DNA of 64,000 nucleotides, taken from NCBI RefSeq assembly GCF_007997285.1, contig NZ_VORX01000002.1, positions 372,001-436,000 of the forward strand. The letters run 5' to 3'. Positions 24,651 to 34,264 of this stretch are shown here, in pieces (within the stretch, counting starts at the first letter, position 1; every line of letters starts with the position of its first letter). The position numbers were made by a program, and so were the translations under genes. This DNA is from Gelidibacter salicanalis (GTDB taxonomy: Bacteria > Bacteroidota > Bacteroidia > Flavobacteriales > Flavobacteriaceae). The notes below the pieces were generated by a model that saw only the letters and a list, made by a program, of their open reading frames with translations, made no database searches and had not been told where the DNA came from.

Positions 24651-26855
24651 TTATCTTAAGATTATTTTCTGTGTTTTTTCTTGAGTCCTATTTGAGAGTT
24701 TTACAATGTACATACCCGCATCGGCTTGGGATAAATTAATATCATTACTGTTGGTTTGTCCTTTTAAATGCACTGTCTTAACAACTCTACCTTGTATATC
24801 ATAAACGTTAGCAAGCGTTGCATCTTCTAAAATTCCTTTTACAACTACAATTTTATCTGATACATACAAATGAAGTCCACTTTTAATTTCCGGGTCAACG
24901 CTTAATGTCGTGCGTTTAAAGGTTAGAAAAAAGCGTCCGATAGTGGTGATGTTTGTTTGTGCACTAAATGTGTAATCAGCACTATGTAATGGTGTAAATA
25001 TATTAGCAACATTATCTTCAAGATAAACTTCCGTTCCTTCTGGCAATTCATTTTTGTGAAGGCTTACAGTAACTTGTTGTCCTTTAGTTGCATTAATACC
25101 TAAAGGTATGGAAACTTCAGAATCAAGATCAGCGTATGCTAATGACTGAATGGCCATATCTAATCCGGCATTGTTTTCAACTAAATGCGAGAAAATTGCG
25201 AAATTGGGTGCTTTTCTGTTATATATCGCAGCATCATAACCTCTGTCCAAGGACTTTGTGGAGTGATCATTAAAATAAAATTCCGTTGTAAACATCCTTG
25301 AATCACTACTAATTTGTATGGCAGCGTGCGCGCTATTCGTGTTTGCATTTTTGTTTTGAATAAAGTCATCTGTATTGGCTATGCGTCTCATAGAGGTGGT
25401 GAATTTAATTTGTCCACCTCCAGTTGGGACGGAGATGAAAAACCCTTGACCCGGAGCTACATTGTTGGTTACATTGTTTAAATTCCAGGTTACCCAACCG
25501 TCGGAGGCATTACCATCATAGCCATATATAGCTACTTCTGAATCACTTAAAACAGCTCCATTCAACTCTAAAAATTCTTTAGCATTGATATATGCGGTAT
25601 AAGGGTTTCCTACCAAATTCCACCTGGCATACGCGGAACTGTGACGCAAATCTTTGGTAATGTCTCCTAAAACAGGCTTCCCAACAAAAATAAATGGTGC
25701 GTTATCAGTAGATGCTGCACGATACCCGGTAACAGGGTCTAACACCGTATTCCCTGTTGTAGACCAAGTTTCATACTTGCCTGTATCTTTATTAAAAGGC
25801 CCAAACAACAAAGTACTGTTGGCTAAAGGTTGAATATTTGTATTATTGGCACGAAAGAGTTCAAAATTCTGACCCTCTAAAATAGGAGAAATGAGGTCAT
25901 TGTTGTTGGCATAACTATTGACATGACGTTTGTAAACCACACTGTTTACGCCACCTTCATATATAGCACCTTTATAAATTAAACTGGAGTAATTTGTAGA
26001 CGTAGAATTTAGTTCAACTGATCCATTGTTAATAAAAACAGTTCCGGCAATAGTGAGACTTCCATTAGCTGGGATGACAACTTTAGTTCCTGATGCCGTT
26101 CTTAATTCTTTTACAACAATATCCAAAGCACCATTGTTAGCGCCTATAGTATAGGTGCCTGAATTTATACTTACAGGATTATTTGCAGTAATACTACTTG
26201 GTGCAGACGGTGACCAAACTCCGTTAGTATAACTTAAAGTAGGAAATTCACTTGTCACCGTACCTTTCATAAGAATTCCTATCCGATCGGATGTCAGAGC
26301 TGAAGAACCCTCTGCAAGTTGACCAATACCATAACGTTGATTAGTAGACCCTCCATACGCATATAATCTAAAGGTAAGCGTAGTTCCTGCTGATAAGGTA
26401 ATTGCCGTTGGTGCAACTAACTCAAATATTTCATTAACAGTGGTTCCGCCATGTGTTTTTTCACCAAAGCTATTTACCCCAATACTCCAATTATTTGTGG
26501 TAGTATAGCGTACTGTAAATTTTGTCGATGCATTTTTATTTTGTCGTGAAATTGACAAATTCACTCTATCGATGTCAACTGTAGTGTTAGAATTTGCAGA
26601 AACCTGCCACTCAATATAATCATTGTTGGTAATTGCTTCATTTAAAGTAGCACTATCAAATCCATTCGAAATAAAACCGATGTTAGTTTGTGTACTCGGT
26701 TTTGAAATGCCCGACCCTCGTACTAACGGTATTGCAGAAACACCAACGGCTGTTACAGTAGTATTAGCAGGAATCCTAATCGCCGCAACATCCGATTGCG
26801 CAGTCCCAAGCTGCCATGTGAATAGGGTAAGTAATAGAATGTAGAGTTTTGCCAT
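24651..26855 (-). CDS. T9SS-exported surface protein with type A sorting domain
   Basis: This 734-residue secreted protein has an N-terminal signal peptide (MAKLYILLLTLFTWQLGTAQ). The body is rich in Thr, Ser, Asn and Gly, with beta-sandwich-like strands and no catalytic motif I recognise. The C-terminal 75 residues match the type A secretion tail of the type IX system: GLHLYVSDKIVVVKG, ANVYDIQGRVVKT, and AGMYIVKLSNRTQEKTQKII near the end. The protein is therefore exported across the outer membrane and probably anchored on the cell surface. T9SS is confined to Bacteroidota. It is the first gene of the leftward set, about 195 bp before the GKP-tail protein. Its role, perhaps adhesion, is inference. 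Confidence 0.9.
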   Translation of the reverse strand: MAKLYILLLTLFTWQLGTAQSDVAAIRIPANTTVTAVGVSAIPLVRGSGISKPSTQTNIGFISNGFDSATLNEAITNNDYIEWQVSANSNTTVDIDRVNLSISRQNKNASTKFTVRYTTTNNWSIGVNSFGEKTHGGTTVNEIFELVAPTAITLSAGTTLTFRLYAYGGSTNQRYGIGQLAEGSSALTSDRIGILMKGTVTSEFPTLSYTNGVWSPSAPSSITANNPVSINSGTYTIGANNGALDIVVKELRTASGTKVVIPANGSLTIAGTVFINNGSVELNSTSTNYSSLIYKGAIYEGGVNSVVYKRHVNSYANNNDLISPILEGQNFELFRANNTNIQPLANSTLLFGPFNKDTGKYETWSTTGNTVLDPVTGYRAASTDNAPFIFVGKPVLGDITKDLRHSSAYARWNLVGNPYTAYINAKEFLELNGAVLSDSEVAIYGYDGNASDGWVTWNLNNVTNNVAPGQGFFISVPTGGGQIKFTTSMRRIANTDDFIQNKNANTNSAHAAIQISSDSRMFTTEFYFNDHSTKSLDRGYDAAIYNRKAPNFAIFSHLVENNAGLDMAIQSLAYADLDSEVSIPLGINATKGQQVTVSLHKNELPEGTEVYLEDNVANIFTPLHSADYTFSAQTNITTIGRFFLTFKRTTLSVDPEIKSGLHLYVSDKIVVVKGILEDATLANVYDIQGRVVKTVHLKGQTNSNDINLSQADAGMYIVKLSNRTQEKTQKIILR

Positions 26856-27519
26856 AGTTGTTAAATTTATAATGCGATTTAGGCTGTCTTATGAAACTAA
26901 TTATTATTAGCACGACATAACGCTTATTAAATACGTGTCTTAGCTTCACCAATAATTCTTGATTTTTAAAGATTTACCATAAAAGCCAGCTATAAATTTA
27001 TATACTAATGTGAAATTGAAAAAATACTCAAGCCCTAAGGGATAAATAATCGTTGAAATACTAAAGTGCTTAAATATCAGAAGTTTTGAGGCACAAAACA
27101 TTCATCTATTTAATGGAGGGCTCCTTGTAATTAAATGTCACTAGAAAAGCTTGCTAAGGTGACTTTAGTGAGGCCTTGCGCAGTATTCGTCTCTAGCCAA
27201 CGATAGAATTTTTTAGATTGTATGAACTAGGATGTAGGATATAGAGTTATGATAAAATAGCACAAAAAATGTCCAATTAATAGAGAAAAGTGCTTCTTCC
27301 ATAAGCCTTTAAAGCTAATTATCATTGAAATTGGTTTATTTCAAAGGATAGAATATCCTAATTTGTTTGTAACTGATCATTTGCCATTTTTTAAACTTTT
27401 GCTTTATCCCAGTATAGTTGAAGGTGATGGCATTTAAAGTATTGCGGCTTTTAATTGGCTGTTTTAAAGGGATTGGTTTACTTTGTAGTCTCAAATCCTT
27501 AATAGTATTCCTACAACTT
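26856..27519. other. gene-free divergent region before the polysaccharide cluster
   Basis: About 660 bp separate the T9SS gene from the antiterminator gene. A frame runs from ATG 27418 into the antiterminator, but its first 34 codons look non-family, so I place the start at 27520. The region must hold promoters for both directions, yet no perfect TAnnTTTG element is obvious. Confidence 0.5.
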
Positions 27520-27981
27520 ATGGCTTGGCACGTTTTAATTACAAAACCAAAGTTTGAACTTAAAGTGGCAGAACGGCTTTCACAGATGCACTTTGTGGTG
27601 TGTTGTCCTACTCGTATTGAAGTCCGACAATGGAGCGATAGAAAGAAAAAAGTCCGCGTGCCCTTATTGCCTTCAATGATCCTTATAAATATTCCCGAAA
27701 AGCAACGTGCCGAAGTTTTTGTGGTCAGCGGTGCCCTAAGGTATCTGTTTTGGCTGGGAAAACCTGCCATAGTACCCACGGATGAGGTGGATTTATTACT
27801 AGATATTGCTAAAAATGAACAACAGGTAGTGTCCACAGAAAAAATTGGGGTAGGTCAGGAAATTGATTTAGAAGCGTTTGGAATGAAGGAGAAAAAGGGA
27901 ACCGTTAAATATGTGTCCGGTAATCAATGTTGGGTGGTGCTGCATAAATTAGGCTATGTGGTAAAGTTGAAAATCAGTTAG
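27520..27981 (+). CDS. UpxY-family transcription antiterminator (NusG-like)
   Basis: This 153-residue NusG paralogue has an N-terminal NGN domain, MAWHVLITKPKFELKVAERL with the W-x-V-L-x-T-K-P signature, RVPLLPSMILINI and ALRYLFWLGKP, and a C-terminal KOW-like part GTVKYVSGNQCWVVLHKLGY. UpxY proteins in Bacteroides are encoded at the start of capsule operons and let RNA polymerase read through the long leader and operon; RfaH is the enterobacterial analogue. The ATG at 27520 is preferred over 27418 because the family starts just before the WHVL motif. The cluster promoter lies 28 bp after its stop. Confidence 0.88.
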   Translation: MAWHVLITKPKFELKVAERLSQMHFVVCCPTRIEVRQWSDRKKKVRVPLLPSMILINIPEKQRAEVFVVSGALRYLFWLGKPAIVPTDEVDLLLDIAKNEQQVVSTEKIGVGQEIDLEAFGMKEKKGTVKYVSGNQCWVVLHKLGYVVKLKIS

Positions 27982-28008
27982 AATGGGTAAAGCATTAAAA
28001 AATAGTTG

Positions 28009-28016
28009 TATTTTTG
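28009..28016 (+). promoter_or_regulatory. candidate promoter element for the polysaccharide cluster
   Basis: TATTTTTG matches TAnnTTTG and sits in TTGTATTTTTGCAT, a 14-mer that recurs exactly at 39972-39985 before the ABC exporter genes. The first gene, gmd, starts about 130 bp downstream, leaving a long leader as expected for an antiterminator-controlled operon. Confidence 0.6.
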
Positions 28017-28038
28017 CATCTTTTTGCGCTTAAACTTC

Positions 28039-28056
28039 ACACCAGCGTATTGGTGT
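28039..28056 (+). promoter_or_regulatory. leader hairpin upstream of gmd, possible UpxY target
   Basis: ACACCA (28039-28044) pairs with TGGTGT (28051-28056) around a 6-nt loop, about 25 nt after the expected transcription start. Antiterminators of this class act at leader elements; a link to this hairpin is inference. Confidence 0.4.
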
Positions 28057-28150
28057 TAGTTATATAAATATCAGACAGTTCTAATAAATTTTGGGACTGG
28101 CAGTGGCGAAGCCGTAGCTTAGCTTAAAAGTTCTATAAACAAATATTGAA

Positions 28151-29266
28151 ATGAAAAAAATTGCACTTATTACGGGAATTACAGGGCAAGATGGTGCATA
28201 CCTAGCCGAGTTTTTATTGAATAAAAATTATGAAGTCCATGGGGTGAAAAGACGGTCGTCTTTACTAAATACGGACAGAATAGATCATCTGTATCAGGAT
28301 CCGCACGAGACAAATCGTAATTTTTTCCTTCACTATGGAGATCTTACGGACAGTACAAACTTAATTCGACTGATTAAGGAAGTCCAACCAGATGAAATTT
28401 ACAATCTGGCGGCGATGAGCCACGTGAGTGTATCCTTTGAGATTCCAGAATACACAGGGAATACTGATGGTTTAGGAACTTTGCGAATTTTGGAGGCCGT
28501 CCGTTTATTAGGGATGGAGAAAAAAACTAGAATTTATCAAGCTTCTACGTCTGAACTTTACGGAAAGGTACAAGAAGTGCCACAGACGGAAACCACCCCT
28601 TTTTACCCGCGTTCACCCTATGCAGTAGCTAAAATGTATGCGTATTGGATCACGGTCAATTACCGTGAAGCCTATAATTTGTTTGCGTGCAATGGGATTT
28701 TGTTCAATCACGAGTCGCCAATTAGAGGAGAGACGTTTGTAACTCGAAAAATTACGAGAGCGGTATCTCGTATTGCCTTGGGCATGCAGGATAAAGTGTA
28801 CCTCGGAAATTTGGATGCTAAAAGAGATTGGGGTCACGCCAAGGATTATGTTCGTATGATGTGGATGATCCTTCAGGCAGATGAGGCTGAAGATTGGGTA
28901 ATTGCTACAGGGAAAACCACTACTGTGCGCGACTTTATTAAAATGGCCTTTGCAGAAGTAGGTATGGACCTCGAATTTAAAGGTGTTGGCGTAGAAGAAA
29001 AGGCCTTTGTAACCGCTTGTCATAACGATAAATTTCAGTTGCCAATTGGAACAGAAGTGGTAAATGTAGACCCTAAGTATTTTAGACCTACAGAAGTGGA
29101 CCTTTTAATTGGTGATGCGTCTAAGGCTAAAAATAAATTAGGTTGGGTACCGCAAATGGATTTACAGGATTTGGTAAAGGACATGATGAAGGGCGATGTG
29201 AAATTAATGCAGAAGGAGCATTATTTAAAAGAAGGCGGCCATAAAACGCTAAATTATTTTGAATAG
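28151..29266 (+). CDS. gmd: GDP-mannose 4,6-dehydratase
   Basis: This 371-residue short-chain dehydrogenase converts GDP-D-mannose to GDP-4-keto-6-deoxymannose, the first step to GDP-L-fucose. The NAD(P) loop is [14 protein letters not shown] (7-20), the substrate region [14 protein letters not shown], and the catalytic Ser/Thr-Tyr-Lys set is in [10 protein letters not shown] (130-139) and SPYAVAK with Tyr157 and Lys161. Length and motifs match family members closely. It is the first biosynthetic gene after the leader and is followed after 2 bp by the fucose synthase gene. Confidence 0.97.
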   Translation: MKKIALITGITGQDGAYLAEFLLNKNYEVHGVKRRSSLLNTDRIDHLYQDPHETNRNFFLHYGDLTDSTNLIRLIKEVQPDEIYNLAAMSHVSVSFEIPEYTGNTDGLGTLRILEAVRLLGMEKKTRIYQASTSELYGKVQEVPQTETTPFYPRSPYAVAKMYAYWITVNYREAYNLFACNGILFNHESPIRGETFVTRKITRAVSRIALGMQDKVYLGNLDAKRDWGHAKDYVRMMWMILQADEAEDWVIATGKTTTVRDFIKMAFAEVGMDLEFKGVGVEEKAFVTACHNDKFQLPIGTEVVNVDPKYFRPTEVDLLIGDASKAKNKLGWVPQMDLQDLVKDMMKGDVKLMQKEHYLKEGGHKTLNYFE

Positions 29267-29268
29267 TT

Positions 29269-30219
29269 ATGAATAAAACGACTAAAATTTATATTGCTGG
29301 CCACAACGGAATGGTGGGCTCGGCGGTCTGGAGGGCATTATCGGCTTTAGGCTACACCAATCTTATTGGTAAGAGCAGTAAGGAACTGAACTTGCGCAAT
29401 CAAGCCGAGGTCAATGCATTTTTTACAGCGGAGAAACCAGAAGTTGTTGTAGATGCAGCAGCAAAAGTGGGCGGCATTTTGGCCAATAATGAAAATCCGT
29501 ATCCTTTTTTGATGGAGAATCTTCAAATTCAAAATAATTTGATTGATGCGGCCCACAACTTTGAAGTTGAAAAATTTATATTTTTAGGGAGTTCTTGCAT
29601 CTATCCAAAATATGCCCCTCAACCATTAAAGGAGGACTGTTTATTGACCGATAGTTTAGAGCCTACCAACCAATGGTATGCCATAGCAAAAATTGCTGGT
29701 GTTAAAGCTTGTGAAGCCATCCGAACGCAGTACAATAAAGATTTTGTGAGTTTAATGCCTACCAATCTTTACGGGTCTTACGATAATTTCGACCTGAAAT
29801 CGTCCCATGTTTTACCGGCGATGATCCGCAAGTTTCATGAGGCTAAAAAAGACAATGCTTCTGTAGAACTTTGGGGGAGCGGCACACCAATGCGCGAATT
29901 TCTTCACGTAGATGACATGGCTAAAGCCGTCGTGTACGCTGTTGAAAACACCTTGGAAGACAATCTTTATAATGTGGGTACGGGCGTAGATGTGACCATT
30001 AAAGAATTAGCGCATACCATTCAGGATATCGTGGGCCACACCGGGAATGTTGTTTGGGACAGCTCTAAGCCTGACGGGACGCCCCGTAAGTTGATGGACG
30101 TAAGTAAGCTGAAAAATCAAGGATGGCAGGCAGAGATCGATTTGAAATCAGGTATTGCCAATACGTACCAATGGTTTCTTGAAAACCAAGACTCTTTTAA
30201 AGGTAAGGACGCTTCATAA
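29269..30219 (+). CDS. fcl: GDP-L-fucose synthase
   Basis: This 316-residue enzyme epimerises and reduces GDP-4-keto-6-deoxymannose to GDP-L-fucose with NADPH. The loop is IAGHNGMVGSAVWRAL (GHNGMVG at 11-17), followed by AAKVGGILANN, the catalytic Ser108-Cys110 segment LGSSCIYPK and the Tyr137-x3-Lys141 pair in QWYAIAKIAG. It directly follows gmd, completing the GDP-fucose pathway. The surface polymer therefore probably contains L-fucose or a derivative. Confidence 0.97.
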   Translation: MNKTTKIYIAGHNGMVGSAVWRALSALGYTNLIGKSSKELNLRNQAEVNAFFTAEKPEVVVDAAAKVGGILANNENPYPFLMENLQIQNNLIDAAHNFEVEKFIFLGSSCIYPKYAPQPLKEDCLLTDSLEPTNQWYAIAKIAGVKACEAIRTQYNKDFVSLMPTNLYGSYDNFDLKSSHVLPAMIRKFHEAKKDNASVELWGSGTPMREFLHVDDMAKAVVYAVENTLEDNLYNVGTGVDVTIKELAHTIQDIVGHTGNVVWDSSKPDGTPRKLMDVSKLKNQGWQAEIDLKSGIANTYQWFLENQDSFKGKDAS

Positions 30220-30277
30220 GTACTGATCTTCTGAGAAAAAATAATTAAGATAAACGAGTCAGAAAAAAACAATTAAA

Positions 30278-31669
30278 ATGAAAGTTACCAATATTTGCTG
30301 TATCGGAGCTGGTTATGTAGGAGGTCCTACCATGGCAGTCATCGCTCAAAAAAACCCCCATATTAAAGTTACTGTAGTCGATGTGAATGAAGCGCGTATT
30401 GCGGCTTGGAATCATGACGATTTGGAGCAATTACCAATTTATGAGCCAGGGCTTGACGCTGTAGTTGCTGAAGCCAGAAATCGGAATTTGTTTTTTAGTA
30501 CAGATGTTGATGGCGCTATTGATGCGGCTGATATGGTTTTTATTTCAGTAAATACACCAACCAAAACCTACGGAAAAGGTAAAGGGATGGCTGCCGATTT
30601 GAAGTACATTGAATTGTGTGCCAGACAAATTGCTCGAGTGTCTAAAACGGATAAGATTATTGTAGAAAAATCGACGCTTCCCGTAAGAACGGCTCAAGCC
30701 ATCAAAAGTATTTTACACAATACCGGTAATGGTGTCAAATTCCAAATTTTATCAAATCCAGAATTTTTAGCGGAAGGCACTGCAGTGCAAGATTTAATGG
30801 CTCCAGACCGTGTATTAATTGGAGGAGAACAAACCGAAGAAGGGTTTAAGGCAATTCAGGCTTTGGTAGACGTCTATTCTACTTGGGTACCTGACGAAAA
30901 TATTCTGACGACTAATTTATGGTCTTCGGAATTGTCAAAACTAACCGCTAATGCTTTCTTGGCACAACGTGTTTCTTCCATCAATGCCCTTTCAGAATTG
31001 TGTGAGGTTACCGGCGCAAATGTTGGAGAAGTGGCAAATGCCATCGGCAAGGACAGTCGTATCGGACCTAAATTCTTAAAGGCTTCGGTAGGTTTTGGAG
31101 GCTCATGTTTTCAAAAGGATATTTTAAACTTGGTTTACATTTCTAAATCTTATGGACTAAATGAAGTGGCTGATTATTGGGAACAGGTAATTATCATGAA
31201 CGACTATCAAAAGCATCGCTTTGCCACTAAAATCATCCAAACCCTTTACAATACAATTTCAGGTAAGAAAATCGCCTTTTTAGGCTGGGCCTTTAAAAAA
31301 GATACCAACGATACGCGAGAGTCGGCTGCCATCTATGTAGCAGATCAGCTAATTGATGAACAAGCTACTATTGCCGTTTACGACCCTAAAGTAACCGCGC
31401 AACAAATGGAAAGTGATCTTAATTATTTAGGCACGCGGGCAGAAGAAGAAAACGAGCGTTTCTTAATGGCTATCAACGATCCTTATGAAGCTTGTAAAGA
31501 TGCTCACGCCATAGCAGTGCTTACGGAATGGGACGAGTTCAAAACTTACGACTGGCAAAAAATTTACGACAACATGCTAAAACCCGCATTTGTATTTGAT
31601 GGTAGGGGTATTTTAGATCACAAAAAATTAGAGACTATAGGATTTCAAGTGTATGTCATTGGAAAATAA
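30278..31669 (+). CDS. ugd: UDP-glucose 6-dehydrogenase, long (eukaryote-like) type
   Basis: This 463-residue nucleotide sugar dehydrogenase oxidises UDP-glucose twice to UDP-glucuronate. It has the NAD loop [15 protein letters not shown] (9-23), [12 protein letters not shown] (159-170) and the catalytic Cys277 in [14 protein letters not shown]. Segments such as [19 protein letters not shown] and [11 protein letters not shown] are the form seen in the longer class that includes animal and plant enzymes, rather than the roughly 390-residue Ugd of E. coli. The next gene overlaps its 3' end by 17 bp and encodes a glucuronate epimerase-like enzyme. Confidence 0.92.
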   Translation: MKVTNICCIGAGYVGGPTMAVIAQKNPHIKVTVVDVNEARIAAWNHDDLEQLPIYEPGLDAVVAEARNRNLFFSTDVDGAIDAADMVFISVNTPTKTYGKGKGMAADLKYIELCARQIARVSKTDKIIVEKSTLPVRTAQAIKSILHNTGNGVKFQILSNPEFLAEGTAVQDLMAPDRVLIGGEQTEEGFKAIQALVDVYSTWVPDENILTTNLWSSELSKLTANAFLAQRVSSINALSELCEVTGANVGEVANAIGKDSRIGPKFLKASVGFGGSCFQKDILNLVYISKSYGLNEVADYWEQVIIMNDYQKHRFATKIIQTLYNTISGKKIAFLGWAFKKDTNDTRESAAIYVADQLIDEQATIAVYDPKVTAQQMESDLNYLGTRAEEENERFLMAINDPYEACKDAHAIAVLTEWDEFKTYDWQKIYDNMLKPAFVFDGRGILDHKKLETIGFQVYVIGK

Positions 31670-32696
31670 TAATACCTCAAAAACCATATTGGTTACCGGA
31701 GCAGCGGGCTTTATAGGGTTTCATTTGTCTCAATCGCTGTTGGCTCTGGGCCATAAAGTAATAGGCATAGATAATCTTAATGATTACTACGATGTGAACT
31801 TAAAGTTGGCACGATTGACGGAGCTGGGGATTGATCAAGCAGAAGCATCTCAAGATCTTAACGCCTCATCGAGCACTACTTATGGTGACCAAATGATTTT
31901 TGTGAAAATGGATTTGGAAGACAGAAATGCGCTACCAAAACTATTTGAAGTCCATCAGATCGATAGTGTCTGTAATTTGGCAGCCCAAGCAGGGGTCCGC
32001 TATTCGTTGGAAAATCCTGAAGCTTACGCAGATAGTAATTTAACCGGTTTTCTAAATATTTTGGAATGCTGCCGAAATTTTAAAATCAAGAAATTAGTCT
32101 ACGCCAGCAGTTCTAGTGTCTATGGTAATAGTGATGCTGTTCCTTTTGAAGAAACCGCTAATGTAGATCATCCCGTCAGCTTGTATGCTGCCACCAAAAA
32201 GGCGAATGAACTGATGGCCCATGCCTACTGTCATTTGTATGGTTTTGAATGTATTGGCTTACGGTTTTTTACCGTTTACGGACCTTGGGGCAGACCGGAT
32301 ATGGCCATGTTTTTATTTACGGATGCCATTATCAATAATCAGCCCGTAAAGGTGTTTAACAATGGCAACCTTTCTCGTGATTTTACCTATATCGACGATA
32401 TTGTGGCGGGAATTTTGGCGACGCTTTTAGAGACGTCCGAGAATGCCTCACCGTATAAACTTTATAATATAGGAAACAGTCAGCCCGTTCAGCTTCTAGA
32501 ATATATTGAAGCTATAGAAACGGCGCTGGATAAAAAGGCTCTCAAAGAGATGATGCCCATGCAACCTGGAGATGTCAAGCAAACTTATGCCAATGTAAGC
32601 TTGTTGAAAAAAGATTTCAACTACCAACCGAAAACTGAAGTGAAAGAAGGAATTGCCGCTTTCGTGAAGTGGTATAGGGAATTTTATAAAAAATAG
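31653..32696 (+). CDS. NAD-dependent epimerase, probably UDP-glucuronate 4-epimerase
   Basis: This 347-residue extended short-chain dehydrogenase has [34 protein letters not shown], the catalytic region [11 protein letters not shown] and [11 protein letters not shown] with the Tyr-x3-Lys pair, and [14 protein letters not shown]. The DNLNDYYD and PWGRPDMA forms are typical of UDP-glucuronate 4-epimerases, which make UDP-galacturonate. The immediate overlap with the UDP-glucose dehydrogenase gene supports this substrate. A short low-complexity insertion, [14 protein letters not shown], is found after the cofactor region. A generic UDP-hexose epimerase is the alternative. Confidence 0.85.
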   Translation: MSLENNNTSKTILVTGAAGFIGFHLSQSLLALGHKVIGIDNLNDYYDVNLKLARLTELGIDQAEASQDLNASSSTTYGDQMIFVKMDLEDRNALPKLFEVHQIDSVCNLAAQAGVRYSLENPEAYADSNLTGFLNILECCRNFKIKKLVYASSSSVYGNSDAVPFEETANVDHPVSLYAATKKANELMAHAYCHLYGFECIGLRFFTVYGPWGRPDMAMFLFTDAIINNQPVKVFNNGNLSRDFTYIDDIVAGILATLLETSENASPYKLYNIGNSQPVQLLEYIEAIETALDKKALKEMMPMQPGDVKQTYANVSLLKKDFNYQPKTEVKEGIAAFVKWYREFYKK

Positions 32697-32746
32697 ATTT
32701 AAGACCGCTTCGCTGTTAGAATTAAGTATTAAGAATTAAGATGAAA

Positions 32747-32912
32747 GAAAATAGAAAATAGAAAATAGAAAAGTGTACGAATAACGAATAACGAATAACG
32801 AACAAAGTAATTACGAATAAGGACTAAAGAATAATCATTACTATTCACAACTCACAACTCACAACTCACAACTCACAACTCACGAACAACGAATATCGAA
32901 TAACGAATCACC
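32747..32912 (+). repeat. run of different heptanucleotide arrays
   Basis: Several 7-bp-period arrays follow each other: GAAAATA (32747-32773), CGAATAA (32778-32803), TCACAAC five times (32845-32879), and a CGAACAA/CGAATAT/CGAATAA/CGAATCA set (32883-32912). Unit sequence changes abruptly while the period stays seven. No coding frame is present. Confidence 0.9.
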
Positions 32913-32928
32913 ATTCAACACATAACAG

Positions 32929-33210
32929 CTTGCCCGTACCGAAAAGGAATGTTCGGGCGGGTTACTAGTCAGCAGTAGGCAGTTAGCAGTTAGCAGTCGG
33001 AAGTTGCCCTTATGTATTTAGAAATCAACAACCTGCCCGACCGATAAGGAACGTTTGGGCGGGTCCGTAGTTAGCAGTAAGCAGTTAGCAGTAAGCAGTG
33101 GGAAGTTGCACATATGTATTTAGAATTCCAAACCTGCCCGACCGATAAGGAACGTTCGGGCGGGTCAACAATCCCAACCTGCCCGTACCGAAAAGGTTAG
33201 TTCGGACGGC
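32929..33210. repeat. four GC-rich palindromic elements interleaved with heptanucleotide arrays; 102-bp tandem duplication
   Basis: Copies of the 33-bp CCTGCCCG...CGGGCGGG element lie at 32929-32961, 33032-33063, 33133-33164 and 33178-33210 (the last is degenerate). Between them are CAGTTAG-type 7-bp arrays at 32973-33000 and 33075-33102. The stretch from the array through the palindrome is itself duplicated with a 102-bp period (for example AAGTTGC at 33001 and 33103). This mixture fills the gap between the epimerase and wbpB-like genes. Confidence 0.9.
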
Positions 33211-33216
33211 TCACCC

Positions 33217-33254
33217 ATCAACAATCAAAAATCAACAATCAACAATCAACAATC
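33217..33254 (+). repeat. heptanucleotide array ATCAACA before the wbpB-like gene
   Basis: Five 7-bp units (ATCAACA, one ATCAAAA variant) end 19 bp before the ATG at 33274. Same class as the other period-7 arrays. Confidence 0.9.
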
Positions 33255-33273
33255 CCATGACCATTAACCCCTC

Positions 33274-34230
33274 ATGAAAAATTTCGCATTAATCGGTGCT
33301 GCGGGTTATATTGCCCCACGACACATGAAAGCCATTAAAGAAACTGGTAACACCTTGGTGGCTGCGCTTGATCCTTATGATGGGATTGGGGTAATGGACA
33401 GCTATTTTCCTCAGGCTAGTTTTTTTACAGAATTTGAACGTTTTGACCGGTTTGTGGATAAATGGCGAAGGGACAGTGGCAATAAAATTGATTATGTATC
33501 TATTTGTTCGCCCAATTATTTACATGACTCGCATATCCGATTCGCTTTAAGAAATGGTGCGGACGCCATCTCGGAAAAACCCTTGGTGCTCAACCCTTGG
33601 AATGTGGATCAATTGAAAGTGATCGAAAACGAAACCGGCAAAAAAATTTATAACATCCTTCAGTTGCGCCTCCATCCAGCGATTATTGCCTTACGGGAAA
33701 AAGTTACGAAGGAATTGCAAAGCAATCCCCATAAGGTCTATGATATTGACCTCACGTATTTTACCTCTCGGGGCAAATGGTATTTTGTGTCTTGGAAGGG
33801 GGATGAAACCAAATCCGGTGGCATTGCCTCAAATATCGGGGTTCATTTTTTTGATATGTTGTGCTGGATCTTTGGTGAGGTTCAAGAAAACACTGTTCAT
33901 CTAAAAACTTCGGATACCAACGCAGGGTTTTTAAAATTAAAACATGCCAACGTGAAATGGTTTTTATCGGTGAATTACGACTATATCCCCACAGCGATAA
34001 AAGCTGAGGGCCTTTCCACCTATCGGTCGATAACCGTCAATGGAGAAGCTATTGAATTTAGTGGGGGCTTTGCAGATTTACATACAAAAAGTTATAACGA
34101 GATTTTAAACGGCAATGGTTTTGGTCTTGATGAAGCTTATGGCTCCATAAACACCGTTTCCGCCATCAGAAATTTAGAGCCTATCGGTTTAAAAGGAGAA
34201 TACCATCCGTTTTGCAAAATTGTTCCGTAA
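33274..34230 (+). CDS. Gfo/Idh/MocA-type oxidoreductase, WbpB/WlbA-like
   Basis: This 318-residue NAD-dependent oxidoreductase begins MKNFALIGAAGYIAPRHMKA and carries DYVSICSPNYLHDSHI and EKPLVL, with the NILQLRLHPAIIALREKV segment. These match WbpB/WlbA, which oxidises C3 of UDP-N-acetylglucosaminuronate in the pathway to 2,3-diacetamido-uronates of O-antigens. An N-acetyltransferase gene of the same pathway (WbpD-like) follows, but the expected aminotransferase (WbpE) is not next to it and a WbpA-type dehydrogenase is not evident. Both flanks are 7-bp repeat arrays, so this gene pair sits in a repeat-bounded block. Confidence 0.88.
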   Translation: MKNFALIGAAGYIAPRHMKAIKETGNTLVAALDPYDGIGVMDSYFPQASFFTEFERFDRFVDKWRRDSGNKIDYVSICSPNYLHDSHIRFALRNGADAISEKPLVLNPWNVDQLKVIENETGKKIYNILQLRLHPAIIALREKVTKELQSNPHKVYDIDLTYFTSRGKWYFVSWKGDETKSGGIASNIGVHFFDMLCWIFGEVQENTVHLKTSDTNAGFLKLKHANVKWFLSVNYDYIPTAIKAEGLSTYRSITVNGEAIEFSGGFADLHTKSYNEILNGNGFGLDEAYGSINTVSAIRNLEPIGLKGEYHPFCKIVP

Positions 34231-34264
34231 TATTTGGAAATTGCCGTTTCGGGTTTTTAATTTT

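Noticed and set aside
27418-27519. N-terminal extension of the antiterminator protein
   Set aside because: UpxY/NusG domains start at the WHVL motif; the extra 34 residues are hydrophobic and unlike the family.
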